Source: Euborellia annulipes (taxonomy: Eukaryota > Arthropoda > Insecta > Dermaptera > Anisolabididae). From it: a stretch of DNA of 64,000 nt. The notes below the pieces were generated by a model. That model had not been told where the DNA came from. It did not search any database and saw only the letters and a list, made by a program, of their open reading frames with translations. The position numbers and the translations under genes are program-made. Positions 32,225 to 43,672 of this stretch are shown piece by piece (position 1 is the first letter of the stretch; each line of letters starts with the position of its first letter). Location of the stretch: NCBI GenBank assembly GCA_023213315.1, contig JAKCPI010031726.1:62001-126000 (forward strand), in the 5' to 3' direction.

Positions 32225-33290
32225 CAAATTGATTGGTAGTTAATGTTAATGTAAAAGTGTAATGTTAAAAACATGTAGTGCAGTATTTAGGCTATAAAAA
32301 GGATTTATTCCAAATCAATACTTTACCTTTTTTACTTTGTATTTTAATTTTTGTCTTTTCCTTATTATAACAATAACCAGAGAATTTGTTTTAATCTTAT
32401 AATACCTGTATTGTCTATATAATACAAAAAAATATCTTTAAAATGCAAGTGGATGGTAGAGATTATTTTTACATCAAAAAGCAATATTTGAATGACAATT
32501 GATCTAGCCTAGAGACAAAGAGAGCGCGTGATCCAAAGCCATTTGGATAGTGACGATTTATATTAACGGATTATATAGAGTAAACAGGATGATACTGACA
32601 TACAAAACTATCTACAAAGCTATTAATTAAACTAAAGGGAAAATCGCGATCAAGAAACTAGTATATCTCAATAAAGAGGGCATATTTTGAAATTAAAAAA
32701 ATATGGATGACAGATAGATAAAGTGAAATATTAATACTTCAATTCTTGTGAAGCAAACATTATTTTTAATGGCAAAATTTTGCTAAATACAATGTTAATT
32801 AGCATAGACTTTATCGTTTCATCATTTAATTTACAAAGGAACTCTATGGCTAGTGGGTTAGAGTTATAGAATTTGAAGATGAGTATCTGGACGGACTTAG
32901 ATCCTTTGGACACATTTTCATAGCCGTTCGTTATTTTATTGTTAAATAAGACGAGTCATTTAGTATATTTTCATATATCAAATTGGATGTGAAACGTCAC
33001 GTTAGTCATTTGTCGAAACATGTTACATAATAGAGTGTCCAAATTATCCGAACTTATAGAATTCCGAAATCTTCAAAGTTGATTTTCTCTGAGTGTTTTT
33101 GAGAAGCGCATTGTACTGATTTAGATACTCACCTTCAAATCCTATTAAAAATCAAAATTATAAAAATAATCGATGATCCACTAGCCGTAGAATCCCCTTG
33201 TTAGACTATCCTGATTCTATACATCTCCTTAGAGAATTATATTAAGTTCTGGATGGAGCTAGTTATTTTGACGTTCATAAAAAAATTAAT
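32225..33290. other. AT-rich spacer, nothing recognised
   Basis: No repeat landmark or credible frame was found. Near 33296 a CAGGGGCGGATTTAGAC resembles a lone hAT terminus. Confidence 0.4.
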
Positions 33291-33428
33291 TAGAACAGGG
33301 GCGGATTTAGACATTTGCCGCCTCTTAGGCACTGGGATCTTGCCTCCCTTAATTAGGTTTGGTTACACTACCATTTCCTTTAGGCGCCAGAAAACTTTAA
33401 AAATTAAAATTACAAAAGAATTGTGTAA

Positions 33429-33699
33429 GGCTCAACGCGCACACCCAAACGTTTTCGGGCAAAACATTTTGTCAAAGAGCAAAACGTTTTGCTCAATACC
33501 AACGCACGACAATTGAGCAAAATCGTTTTCAAACAAAACGCTTTGTCCGAAAGCAAAACATTTTGCTCAATGCCAACGCACACCAATTGAACAAAATGCT
33601 CAATGTCAAAACATTTTGTTCAATATTGTCGAATCATGTCCAATTGTGTTTTGCCTCCTCGGTGTGCGTTGAACCATAGAAAAGCATTGGCGTTCAGCC
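33429..33699. mobile_element. Harbinger-like MITE with internal repeats
   Basis: TAA-GGCTCAACGCGCACACC and TTGGCGTTCAGCC-TAA are inverted ends with a TAA duplication. CAAAACATTTTG/GCAAAACG motifs recur about eight times inside. Confidence 0.6.
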
Positions 33700-34292
33700 T
33701 AAGTAAAACAAAATTAAAAAAAAAAAAAAAAAAATACTCTAAATTAGTTTCTCTTAAAACAAAAATTTTTCTAAATATATTTTACAAAGCTTTACAATTT
33801 TTTATACCGTCCAGGCATTTCTTTTTAAGCCATTTGGTATCCAAATGGGTCGAGGGCGATTTTTTTTATAATCAAAATTCATTAGATTTTTCGTACACTC
33901 ATACCTATAGTTTTTTTTTTAATCGATTTTTATTTATGATCGCAATTTCATTTAATGTAAAAAATTCGCTTATAAGTTTTAATCGTAGTTAGCTTTTCGA
34001 AAAGTTATTAGATCAAAAACCCACTTCTCTTAAAGTTGAGTTTTGCCTAAAAGTGAAAGATAAAGAGAAACAAGGAGGAAACTAACTCAACTCCAACCAA
34101 CTCTCTCTACTCACCTATTCTATCTGACAGACGATATACAAAGTGAAATTTGCGAACAGTATTTTGAATTCCAAAATGAAGAGTTATTAATGAAATTCTG
34201 AATTACTTACTCTTATACAAAAACACACAAAAGAAATTGCTCCTTTGAAAATTGTTCTTTTAATATATTTACTAAATCACTCGCCTCTCGTA

Positions 34293-35070
34293 TTTACTTT
34301 CTCTTACCTATATATGTAATATATAGATAGTGAGAAAGTATTGGATTCATGTCAAAAATTCGATGTCGAAATTTTAATGGATATACACGTTTTGAGGTCC
34401 CCTGAATCTAAAAAGTGGTTTTCGCGACATGGTCTGCCTGTTTTATATTTTAATAAGGTACCCCACTGGGACGTGACACGAAGCTTTTGAACAATTTCCA
34501 AAAAGTATTAGTTCTTTACTGATGAACTTTTTCAGTTTTTTTTTTCGATATTCTCAAAATTTGCTCCAACGATTTTGATTAAAATTCAAAATTCATTTAT
34601 TTTTTAGATTCTCTATAAAATGTATATTCTCATTTTGCCCTTGAAATCTTTTTGAAGCACACTTTACTTTTGTACAGTGAGGGACAATATCAAGTCCCAC
34701 TCATGCGTTTTCTATTTGTGATTATTTCATTGTTTTTAAAAAAAATATTATATATTTTAATGGAAACTTTCATGGTTCAAACCTAGAAGATTTCCAATAA
34801 ATAAATAAATTATAATATAAATAATTTCATTTTCTATTATAAAAACAATGAAATAATCACAAGTTGAAAACGCATGGGTGGGGCTTAATAGTGTCCCTCA
34901 CTGTATTTCATAGGAAAGATCGGAGAAATGATTGCCATGGTACCAAGATATAAATGTTTTCCCATACTTATAAATTTTACATCTTGAAATACGAATGTAC
35001 CGTACTGTCGTAAACTAAATATATGTCGACACAAAATATCTGCTGTGCGACCAGTCACACCAGATTTTTT
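34293..35070 (+). mobile_element. TACTT-family element split by a Tc1-like MITE
   Basis: Body continuous on both sides of 34675-34903. The end hairpin is partly deleted (TATCTGCTGTGCGACCAG then TCACACCAGATTTTTT). The microsatellite is nearly absent. Confidence 0.8.
34675..34903. mobile_element. Tc1-like palindromic MITE
   Basis: CAGTGAGGGACAATATC to TAGTGTCCCTCACTG, flanked by TA. The flanks CTTTTG-TA and TA-TTTCATAGG rejoin to the uninterrupted TACTT sequence CTTGTATTTCATAGG, confirming TA-specific insertion. Confidence 0.85.
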
Positions 35071-35791
35071 GTTTATTTAATTAGTACATTTCTACAAAGA
35101 AATTCCTTTCATTGACTTACTTGGTTCTATTCAGTATTAGAATTTGTTAAAAACTTTTTTTCTATCTTGATGAATTCTTTTTTCTTTCCCATCTTTTCTA
35201 GTGTTATTTGAAGTTTTTTTTTTTTTAAATATAAAACATCCAATTATTTTTTTTTTTTGTTGTTTTCTCGTAAAAGTTTTGTGGGTTTTCAAATGAGAAA
35301 GATGAGAAGAGTGAAGGGAGAGAATAAGAAGTTTTGCTTTTAACAAATATGCAGAAGCATTCTTTTATAGAATTTTTTTTTTGTTTTGTTTTGTTTGAAC
35401 ATATTCTCTAAAATCAATATTCTTGTAATTTTACTAACACAAAATAACGTTGGAATATCAATATTTAATATTTACAAATGAAAAAAAAGAAAGAGATAGA
35501 GAATTCTTTTAAATTGGAAATTGATATGACCTTTTTTTTTTTTAAAAGAAGAGGAATCGCTTAGAACGGGAATCTTGGATTATTAAATAAAAATGCTCAA
35601 GATTGTGCCATTTACCCCAATTTTAAAGAGATATTCAAGTTAGACTCTTCACACTCCGAATAATGAAAAAAAATTTACTTTCTCTTACCTATAATTATTC
35701 CTATATGTAATATATAATGGGAAAGTATTGTCAAAAGTTCGATGACATTTGATGGAAATACATGTTTTGAGGTCCCTTGAGTTCAAAAACC

Positions 35792-35990
35792 CAATACTCA
35801 CAATATCCCCGTAAATATTGCTACAATACTTGCAATATTTCTGCAATATTGCCGCAATATTCCTCCAAGTTACAAAGAGGTGGACATAGGATAATTGCAG
35901 CAATGTTGCTGCAATATTCCCTGCAAGGTTAAATATTGCAATGTAAGATTCATGCAATATTACTACAATATTCCAGGCTTTTTGGGAAAG
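35792..35990. mobile_element. GCAATATT-rich insertion
   Basis: Starts CCCAATACTC and ends GGCTTTTTGGG (5-bp inverted ends CCCAA). GCAATATT or its complement occurs about ten times in both orientations. Confidence 0.5.
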
Positions 35991-36094
35991 TGACTCCCAC
36001 AAATTGATCTTTCTGTATGTCTGTCTGTGTGTGATGATTTAAGGTATGAAGGAAATGATCTGCGAGATTAAAATTTTTTACTCAAGTTAGGTAC

Positions 36095-36304
36095 CATCTA
36101 TTGCAATAGTATTGAGAATAAAGCCCGGCAGTTAGGCAGCCCAAATGGCGCACGTTCACTAATATATTAAAAAGATAAATTTTTATAGCAATAAAGGCCG
36201 ATCGCCCTATTGTCTGCTTTGAAAAAGATATTTCTTAGACAGGCCAGCTGCCATTTGGGCTGCCTAACTTCCGGACTTTATTCTCAATACTATTGCAATA
36301 GATG
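36095..36304. mobile_element. palindromic element at GTAC
   Basis: CATCTATTGCAATAGTATTG through CAGCCCAAATGG is mirrored by CCATTTGGGCTGCC to AATAGATG, with GTAC on both outer sides. A diverged copy is at 37108-37290. Confidence 0.65.
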
Positions 36305-36402
36305 GTACACTCCCGGACAGTTAAAATAAACTTTTGAACAAAATAAGTATGAGGTGTTTTTTTTTTTTTTTGTTTAATTTGTTTAAAATCATTTTCGACA
36401 TC

Positions 36403-36535
36403 TATGGTCATATAGACCCCATCCTTATTTATTTCAAATGATTAGTAGCCAATTCAAATGAAATATTCGCTTGGGACGGGAAGAGAACCCGGGACCCTAG
36501 GCACTAAAAGCTAATGTCTTCCACGGGTCACGGGC
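36403..36535 (-). mobile_element. SINE family 2
   Basis: CCCGTGACCCGTGGAAG head and GGGTTCTCTTCCCG B-box region on the minus strand. Same body as 2185-2344. Confidence 0.65.
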
Positions 36536-36767
36536 GATTTAAATTCATAAATCAATTATATTTTAGATTTTGTTTAAAAAGTATTTAAAGTAAACTTATC
36601 TGATGTAGTATTTCAGATTTTTACCTTCTCTTTTTTTCAATTGAAGTTTTAGTAGCTCAGTCCATCTATGAAACTCAAGTGTCAAGTTTAGTTTGCTATG
36701 GGATTGGAGACAAAAAAATCTACTGTGACTGGTCACAGTGTGTGAGGTGGTTAGCTGATTAGAACTT

Positions 36768-36917
36768 GTTGAAAAAAAGAGCAAATGCAGCTAAGTTTAA
36801 TGACATTCCAAACCGACATTTCGATCAGATATGGAAGCTCTCAGGATGGTCGCATATCTGATCGAAACTCGTCGCCTTGAAGTGTCTTTATCTGCATTTG
36901 CTCTTTTCTTCAACTTT
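36768..36917. mobile_element. HHP palindromic element, degenerate
   Basis: The tips AGAGCAAATGCAGC / TGCATTTGCTCTTTTC are mirrored. The centre holds CTCAGGATGGTCGC..GATCGAAACTCGTC on plus and a damaged mirror on minus. Confidence 0.6.
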
Positions 36918-37107
36918 TTTAAGTAGGTCTTTATAAATATCTTCTGATTTTTCTATCTATATCTTGCTTAAATTGGTTCGTGTTTAATTACTGAAAGATA
37001 GGCAACCAAATAAACTCCATTGACGATATGTCAGTTCGCCTACATTAATCATAATTATATAAAATACATACCATTTATATTTCAATATTTTGATAATATG
37101 TACTCTA

Positions 37108-37290
37108 CCATCTATTGCAATAGTATTGAGACTAAGCCCGGTAGTTAGGCAGCCCAAATGTCATAACGAACACAAAACAAAAGCTTACTTGTCTGTGTGA
37201 GAAATACCTTTTTCAAAGTAGACAAGAAAGCTTTAGTGTGCGTGTGCCATTTGGGCTGCCTAACTACCGGGCTTTAGTCGCAATACTATC
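37108..37290. mobile_element. palindromic element, second copy
   Basis: ACCATCTATTGCAATAGTATTG to GGTAGTTAGGCAGCCC, mirrored by GGGCTGCCTAACTACCGGGC. The right tip is lost. Confidence 0.55.
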
Positions 37291-37489
37291 TTTAGACATG
37301 GCTTTAATTTTTAACACTATTTACTAAGTGTTAACGCTTTGACTTTAAATTTTTGTTTACAGAATAGCTATTTGAGACAATGAAGTGATTTTGAATAGCA
37401 TTTTTTAACGCTGATTGTTTTTACATTACTTTTTAACACCCATTTGTTTATTTTAAATTTTAACGCCTGTTTTTAGAGAATAGACCTGC
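37290..37489. mobile_element. partial copy of the AGGTCTA MITE
   Basis: TTAACGCTGATTGTTTTTAC and TTTTTAGAGAATAGACCTG match the right half of 41747-42168. Confidence 0.55.
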
Positions 37490-37844
37490 CTAGGAGTTTT
37501 CTATATTTTTTTTTTTTTTTAGGAAAATTCTTTAAAATCATCTTAGAATTGAATATAAATCAATTATTCTTTATATAAGCCTTTTTGCATAGCGTTAAAG
37601 CAATTCGAGATAGAATATTAATATTAAATTTCTGACAGGAAGGCAAACTTAAGTGAATTATTTTCCGAAGATTGAGAGGGGTGATGATGAACTCTCAATT
37701 GAATTGAAGAACGTTCCTGATTATGAATTATCCTTCTTCTTTGATGGCAGACAGCATCTGTGCTCCAGCATTTTTTTTTCTTCTCAATTCTGATCAACTT
37801 CTATTTTTTTTCCTAGAAAAAAAAAAGATTATTTGGTTCATAAG

Positions 37845-37875
<31 letters not shown>

Positions 37876-37879
37876 ACTT

Positions 37880-38162
37880 ATTTAAAGTTGGCAGGATTTA
37901 TAACGAAAATGTCGTCAGTCGTTAAAGAAGATATTATTATCATAACTTTTCATAAAATAATTTGTCTAATATAAAATGGGATAATTTTTTAATTTTATCT
38001 TACTTTCCTTACGACTGTGGAAAATCGTCTGACGGTCATTCGGCCAAATACGGTTCCAGTGGACGACTAGATTATCTAAACATTAATCCCGGCGGCACAC
38101 CTATGAATTTAGTAAAAATTAGAGATTGTTTCGCTTTTTACTTTCTCTTACCCTATATATGA
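37880..38162 (+). other. unassigned segment with short open frame
   Basis: A 66-codon frame from 37962 includes DCGKSSDGHSAKYG and GGTPMNLVKIRD before running into the next TACTT copy. It is richer in C/G than its flanks. No family is recognised, no splice context is clear, and it may be chance or a repeat remnant. Confidence 0.15.
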
Positions 38163-38815
38163 AATATTTTTTCTTTCTTCCTATGTTATATGTAATATAT
38201 ATATAGAGAGAAAGTATTGGATTCATGTCAAAAATTCGATGTCGAGATTTTGATGGATCTTCACGTTTTGAGGTCCCCTGAATCCAAAAAAGTGGTTTTC
38301 GCGACATGGTCGTGTGTGTGTGTGTGTGTGTGTTCAATTTTAAGCATGGAGGAATTGAGCTATGAGGTTGAAATTTTATATTTAAGTTAAACACCCCCGG
38401 GACCGGAAAAATAAGCTTTAATCAAAATCGGCCAAAGAGTACTAGTACTTTACTGATGTATTTTCAGTTTTTTTCGATTTTCTCAAAATTTGCTCCAACG
38501 ATTTTTTTAAATTCAAAAATCAATTATTTTTTAGATGTCTTTAAAATGTATATTCTCATTTTGCGATTGAAATCTTCTGAAGACCACTTTACTCTTGTAT
38601 TTCATAGGGAAGGATAGGAGAAATGGTTGCCATGGTAACAAAATATAAATATTTTGCCATACTTATAAATTTTACATCTTGAATTCAATTGTACCCTACT
38701 GTCGGAAACTAAATACATTTAGACACAAAAAATCTGGGTGACAAGCACAGAACACAACTTTCGATTACCGAAGATAAGAGAAAGTTGTGTGCTGTGCCCA
38801 GTCACACCAGATTTT
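38135..38815 (+). mobile_element. complete TACTT-family element
   Basis: Start, short TG tract, body and full end hairpin present. Its hairpin end faces that of the next copy, 63 bp away. Confidence 0.85.
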
Positions 38816-38877
38816 TAATTGTCTGTCTCAAATTTTCATGTATGGATTTAAATAAAATAATTTTATTAATATTTAAA

Positions 38878-39563
38878 GAAAAATCTGGTGTGACTGGCGC
38901 ACAGCACACAACTTTCTCTTACCTTCGGTAATCGAAAGTTGTGTTCTGTGCTTGTCACACCAGATTTTTTGTGTCGACATGTATTTTGTTTCTGACAGTA
39001 GGGTACAATTGAATTCAAGATGTAAAATTTATAAACGTGGGAAAATATTTATATCTTGTTGCCATGGCAACCATTACTCCTATCTTTTCTATGGAATACA
39101 AGAGTAAAGTGGTCTTCAGAAGATTTCAATCACAAAATGAGAATATACATTTTATAGAGAACCTAAAAAATAATTGATTTTTGAATTTTTTAAAAAATCG
39201 TTGGAGCGAATTTAGAGAAAATCGAAAAAAAACTGAAAAAGTGCATCAGTAAAGTACTAGTACTCTTTTGTCGATTTTGTTCAAAAGCTTCGTGTCACGT
39301 CCCATGGGGGTGTTTAACTTAAATATAAAATTTCAACCTAGTAGCTCTTTTCGTTCTTGAGATATTTTGTTCACAGACAGACAGACACACAGACACACAG
39401 ACAGACACACAGACAGACCATGTCGCGAAAACCACTTTTTTGGATTCAGGGGACCTCAAAACGTGAAGATCCATCAAAATCTCGACATCGAATTTTTGAC
39501 ATGAATCCAATACTTTCTCTCTCTATATATTAACATATATATAGAGGTAAGAGAAAGTAAAAA
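38878..39563 (-). mobile_element. complete TACTT-family element, inverted
   Basis: Mirror partner of the previous copy: hairpin at 38879-38978, CAGACAGACACAC tract at 39374-39417, start GGTAAGAGAAAGTA at 39548-39563. Confidence 0.85.
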
Positions 39564-39569
39564 TAAAAG

Positions 39570-40310
39570 ACAATAGATTGGGAACGTTTTAAAGAAAAAG
39601 TAGAACGGATTTATTTCTTTCTCGGTTATCATCTGTTTCTTAGGTCAAATTTGTTGAAACCTTAGAGGAAGGAGGTCAAATTTGAATACTTCCCTCCGTC
39701 TGTTATATAATATATGAAAGCTATATATTTCAAGAGAAAGTAAAAAAGATAAATACATAAGCAAAGACGAAAGAGAATAAATATTTTCTATTTAGATGCT
39801 TCGTCTTTTCTTAAATGTCTTTTCTTCTGGAAGAGGAGATAAAATTCTTTTTTTTTTCTTCTTTCTATGACTTAAGATCCATTTACGTAAAAAGATTTTA
39901 GATTTATTATTATTTATTCTATTCTATACATAAGAGCAACAAAATGGTAGGATACTAAAATTTAAAACATGTTTTCTTTGTGGAAAATCACCTTTTGTTT
40001 GGGATTAAAAAATATATTTTCAAAAATAAAGGAAAGTAGCTATTTTATCATAACGATAGAATGGAATTTGCGGGGTTAGAGACCGTATTTTTGTCAATTT
40101 TTATAAAGAATAGATTTATACCAGTCCCCTGTTTACATCAGTATAATCATTAATATAATATATGGACACTGTTATGTATTAGTGCGTCAAGCGCCAAAAA
40201 TTAAAAATTGAGTTAAGCACGGAATATTGTTTCAAATGCTATAATTAATAGTATTTTTTATGAAATATGTCCTAAAAAAATTTATATTTAATATTACTTG
40301 CACAAATGAC
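39570..40310. other. AT-rich spacer, nothing recognised
   Basis: Only a degraded AAGAGAAAGTAAAA (TACTT start complement) near 39730 is recognisable. Confidence 0.45.
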
Positions 40311-40408
40311 AAAAAATCTGGTGTGACTGGTCGCACAGCACACAACTTTCTTACCCTTCGGCAAGAGAAAGTTGTGTTCTGTGCTTGTCACATCAGATTT
40401 TTTGTGTA
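40311..40408. mobile_element. solo TACTT end hairpin
   Basis: Complete stem AATCTGGTGTGACTGG..GTTGTG..CTTGTCACATCAGATT without any element body. Confidence 0.75.
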
Positions 40409-40457
40409 TATATTTATATATACCCTCCCCCTTTGTGAGAAAATTAAATAAAATATA

Positions 40458-40640
40458 TAGCTCGTGACCCGTGGCTCAGAGAAGACATTAGCTTCTCTTG
40501 CCTAGGGTCCCGGGTTCGCTTCCCAAGCGAGAAAAATTTATTTCATTTGAATCGGTTACCAATCATTTGAAATAAATAGAGATAGGGTCTAAATGGCCTT
40601 AGCTGCCGAAAAAAACTTAAATAAATTAAAAAATTTAAAT
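40458..40640 (+). mobile_element. SINE family 2, best copy
   Basis: CTCGTGACCCGTGGCTCAG head (A box), GGGTTCGCTTCCC B box, body TTCATTTGAATCGG, tail GGGTCTAAATGGCC, then TTAGCTGCCGAAAA and an A-rich end. Confidence 0.75.
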
Positions 40641-40651
40641 ATTTATATTTT

Positions 40652-40785
40652 TTTTTTTTTTTACTGGACTGAAAAGGCCTGATTTACTTTTCCTGAAATA
40701 AATTTTTGTAGCGAGACAGGATGCGAACCCCTGACCCAAAGCATAAGAGGCAAGAACTTAACTGCTATGCTAAGAACCAGGGGAC
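40652..40785 (-). mobile_element. SINE family 3 (tRNA-derived)
   Basis: On the minus strand TCTTAGCATAGCAGTTAAG (A box) and GGGGTTCGCATCCTG (B box), then about 45 bp of body and poly(A) (T run at 40652-40664). The acceptor ends do not pair, so it is not a functional tRNA. Confidence 0.6.
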
Positions 40786-40830
40786 ATTAGTGAAATAAAA
40801 CCTAATCAATGTTTATTTTTATTGTTTCAG

Positions 40831-40929
40831 ATTTGTGCGAGGTTCTCAAAAAAAATTTGTGCGAGGTTCTCAAAAAAAATTTGTGTGAGGCTCTCGGAAA
40901 AAATTTGTGTGAGGCTCTCGGAAAAAAAA
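40831..40929 (+). CDS. candidate exon of four in-phase 24-nt repeats
   Basis: A near-ideal acceptor (TTTATTTTTATTGTTTCAG, ending 40830) and the donor AAA|GTAAGT (from 40930) enclose exactly 99 nt. The exon consists of four 24-nt units (40831, 40855, 40879, 40903) plus AAA. Units 1-2 and 3-4 form identical pairs. Two frames are open: ICARFSKK x2 then ICVRLSEK x2, and, offset by two bases, LCEVLKKN x2 then LCEALGKN x2. Either would encode an 8-residue basic or amphipathic repeat. No neighbouring exon is identified, and a non-coding tandem repeat with chance splice signals cannot be excluded. Confidence 0.45.
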
Positions 40930-41004
40930 GTAAGTAAATAAAAACATCAATAATAGACTACAATTTAAAAGAAAGTTCTAACAATGAATTTTTTTTATTA
41001 TCAA

Positions 41005-41330
41005 TACTTTCTCTTACCTATTTATATTAATAGTGTATTAATATATATATATATATATATGTAGAGAAATATTCATATTATAAATTCGATTAGAGACTTT
41101 GATGGAAATACACGTTTTGAGGCCCCAAAAATGACCCCAGTAAAATATAAATTTAAATAGTCTAAAGAAGAGCTTTGATGTTTAATTGCCGGGGGGGGGG
41201 GGGGGGGGTAAAGTTTAAATTTTATATTTGAGTCCCCCTAACTTTTAAATAAAATTGACCTAAGTGTTCTAATACTTTCAAGGGAAATCTAAAAAATATT
41301 CTACTTTTATTAACAAAAATTAAATTAAAC
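41005..41330 (+). mobile_element. TACTT-family element, highly degraded
   Basis: TACTTTCTCTTACC and ATACACGTTTTGAGG are recognisable. The rest is eroded and interrupted by a G run at about 41192. Confidence 0.55.
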
Positions 41331-41746
41331 CTACGAATTGTTATTTTATGAATAGATTTAAAGCTTGAGTTGTTTTATAAATAAAGCTACCTTTGATCCA
41401 TTCATTACCAACAACAACAATAGCTTCTCGCAATATTTCGAGAGCTTAACAGTCAGCTGGTTCTCGGTTGCTATTCTATACCCCCAGAGGGAGAGAGACA
41501 AATAGACAGATGGACATGTGACAGACTAATAGCTCTCACTCTAAGCATGACTGTGCCTATTAACCGTGTGATTACAATTACAGACCGTTGCGCTGCTTCT
41601 GGCTTATGCTGTACAGCTTACGGAATATACAAGTAGGCATAGAGAGGCCCTCACTCTCCCTATCCAACTTGAGACCAGGAAACCACGCTTATAAAATTCA
41701 ATTACCAGAGATGGTATAAACGGCTGGACAATTTATAATATTTAGT

Positions 41747-42168
41747 CAGGTCTAAGGGGTTCTCTAAAAACAGACGTTAAACGATTTAAAATAAACAAAT
41801 GGGTGTTAAAAAGTAATGTAAAAACAATCAAATGCTATTCAAAATCACTTCCTTGTCTCAAATAGCTATTCTGTAAACAAAAATTTAAAGCCAAAGCGTT
41901 AACATTTAGTAAATAGTGTTAAAAATTAAAGCCATGTATAGTGGGTGGCTTTAATATTTCAACGTCGTGTTTAAAATAAACATGGCGTCCTTAACCTTAA
42001 AAGTAAGGTTATGATTTTGATAGCTTTGAAATAAAAGCAACATATTAACGTCGCTGTTAAAACTTTGTTTAGAGAATAGCATTTTTTAACGCTGATTGTT
42101 TTTACATTACTTTTACCACCCATTTGTTTATTTTAAATTTTAGCGCTTGTTTTTAGAGAATAGACCTG
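41747..42168. mobile_element. MITE with AGGTCTA termini
   Basis: CAGGTCTAAGGGGTTCTC and AGAGAATAGACCTG are inverted ends, and GTTAAAA/TTTTAACGC motifs recur inside in both orientations. No clear target duplication, so the superfamily is undecided. Confidence 0.5.
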
Positions 42169-42196
42169 AGGATGTGTTAAATGGTCATTTGGTTTT

Positions 42197-42770
42197 TTAT
42201 TTTCTCTTACCCATGATATATGTAATATACAATATTATAGAGAGAAAGTATTAGATTCATGTCAAAAATTCGACGTTTTGACGTCCTCTGAATCCAAAAA
42301 AGTGATTTTCGCGAGATGGTCTGTCGTGTGTGTGTTCAATTAAAGCATGACGGAATTGAGCTAGGAGGTTGAAATTTTTTATTTAAGTTAGCACCACCCA
42401 GGGCGTGAAAATAAGTTTTTAAACAAAATCGGCCAAAAACTACTAGTACTTTACTGATGTAGTTTTTCAGTTTTTTTTTTCGATTTTTTCAAAATTTACT
42501 CCAACGATTTTGATTAAAATTCAAAAATCAATTATTTATTAGATGCTCTTTAAAATGTATTTTCTCATTTTGCCATTGAGATCTTCCGAAGACCACTTTG
42601 CTCTTGTACTTCATTGGAAAGATAGGAGAAATCGTTGCTATGCTAACAAAATATAAATATTTTCCCATACTTATAAATTTTACATCTTGAATTCTAATGT
42701 ATCACCGGGAACTAAATGTATGTCGACACGAAAAATCTGGTGCGACAGTCACACCAGATTTTTATCTGTT
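42197..42770 (+). mobile_element. TACTT-family element, collapsed hairpin
   Basis: Starts TATTTTCTCTTACC. The end is only AATCTGGTGCGACAGTCACACCAGATTTTT. Confidence 0.8.
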
Positions 42771-43239
42771 TATTTGGTAGTAAACGGAACAAAATTCTTG
42801 ATGAAATTTAATATATAAGCAGAATATAAATAAAAGACATCAAATAATCGATCATTCGATTCAACAATTCATAATCATTGTGGAAACATAAGTTTTATGA
42901 TAGCCACATCAGTTTTATATAATAATATTTTAAGAAATTAAAATCTACGTATCACAAAAGAGATTATAATTGAAATTCAGTTCTATGAATTATAAATCAT
43001 CCGACATAAGCCTTCTTCTTAAGTCCTCCTGCCTATCATGCAATCATCTAAGCCTGCGTCTGTCTAAGGTCTTAATCAACAGGTTTCAAATCTAATCTAG
43101 AGGTATTATAATTTACAACAGATTAATATTTGTATAACCTCTAAGATATGGATTTAGTCATAATTTTTAAGACAAGAATAGATGTTTAATAACAACTAAA
43201 GACGATGTTTGTTTCTAATTAAACAAATAAATACACCTT

Positions 43240-43672
43240 TTACTTTCTCTTACCTCTATATATGTTGATATATATAGAGAAAAAGTATTTGATTCATGTC
43301 AAAAATTGGATGTCGAGATTTTGATGGATATACACGTTTTGAGGTCCCCTGAATCCAAAAAAGTGGTTATCGCGACATGGTCTGTCTATCTGAATGAAGG
43401 AATTAAGCTAGGAGGTTGAAATTTTATATTTAAGTTAAACATCCACCTAGGGCGTGAAAATAAGCTTTTGATGAAAATCGGCCAAAAAGTACTAGTACTT
43501 TACTGTTGTAATTTTTCAGTTTTTTTGTCAAAATTCGCTCCAACGATTTTGATTAAAATTCAAAAATCAATTATTTTTTAGATGCTCTTTGAAATTTATA
43601 TTCTCATTTTGCCACTGAAATCTTCTGAAGACCACTTTACTCTTGTACTTCATAGAAAGATAGGAGGGGAAA
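43240..43672 (+). mobile_element. TACTT-family element, 3'-truncated
   Basis: Complete from TACTTTCTCTTACC to CATAGAAAGATAGGAG, then replaced by a SINE-1-like AATGCCTGGACCCC fragment. Confidence 0.75.

Larger units (their letters stand above)
35676..36745 (+). mobile_element. TACTT-family element with three nested insertions
   Basis: An old copy (TTTACTTTCTCTTACC to CACAGTGTGTGAG) holding the GCAATATT element (35792-35990), a 4-bp-site palindrome (36095-36304) and a family 2 SINE (36403-36535). Confidence 0.65.

Noticed and set aside
40710..40785. Functional tRNA gene on the minus strand
   Set aside because: A and B boxes are present, but the acceptor ends do not pair and a body plus poly(A) follows, so it is a SINE head.
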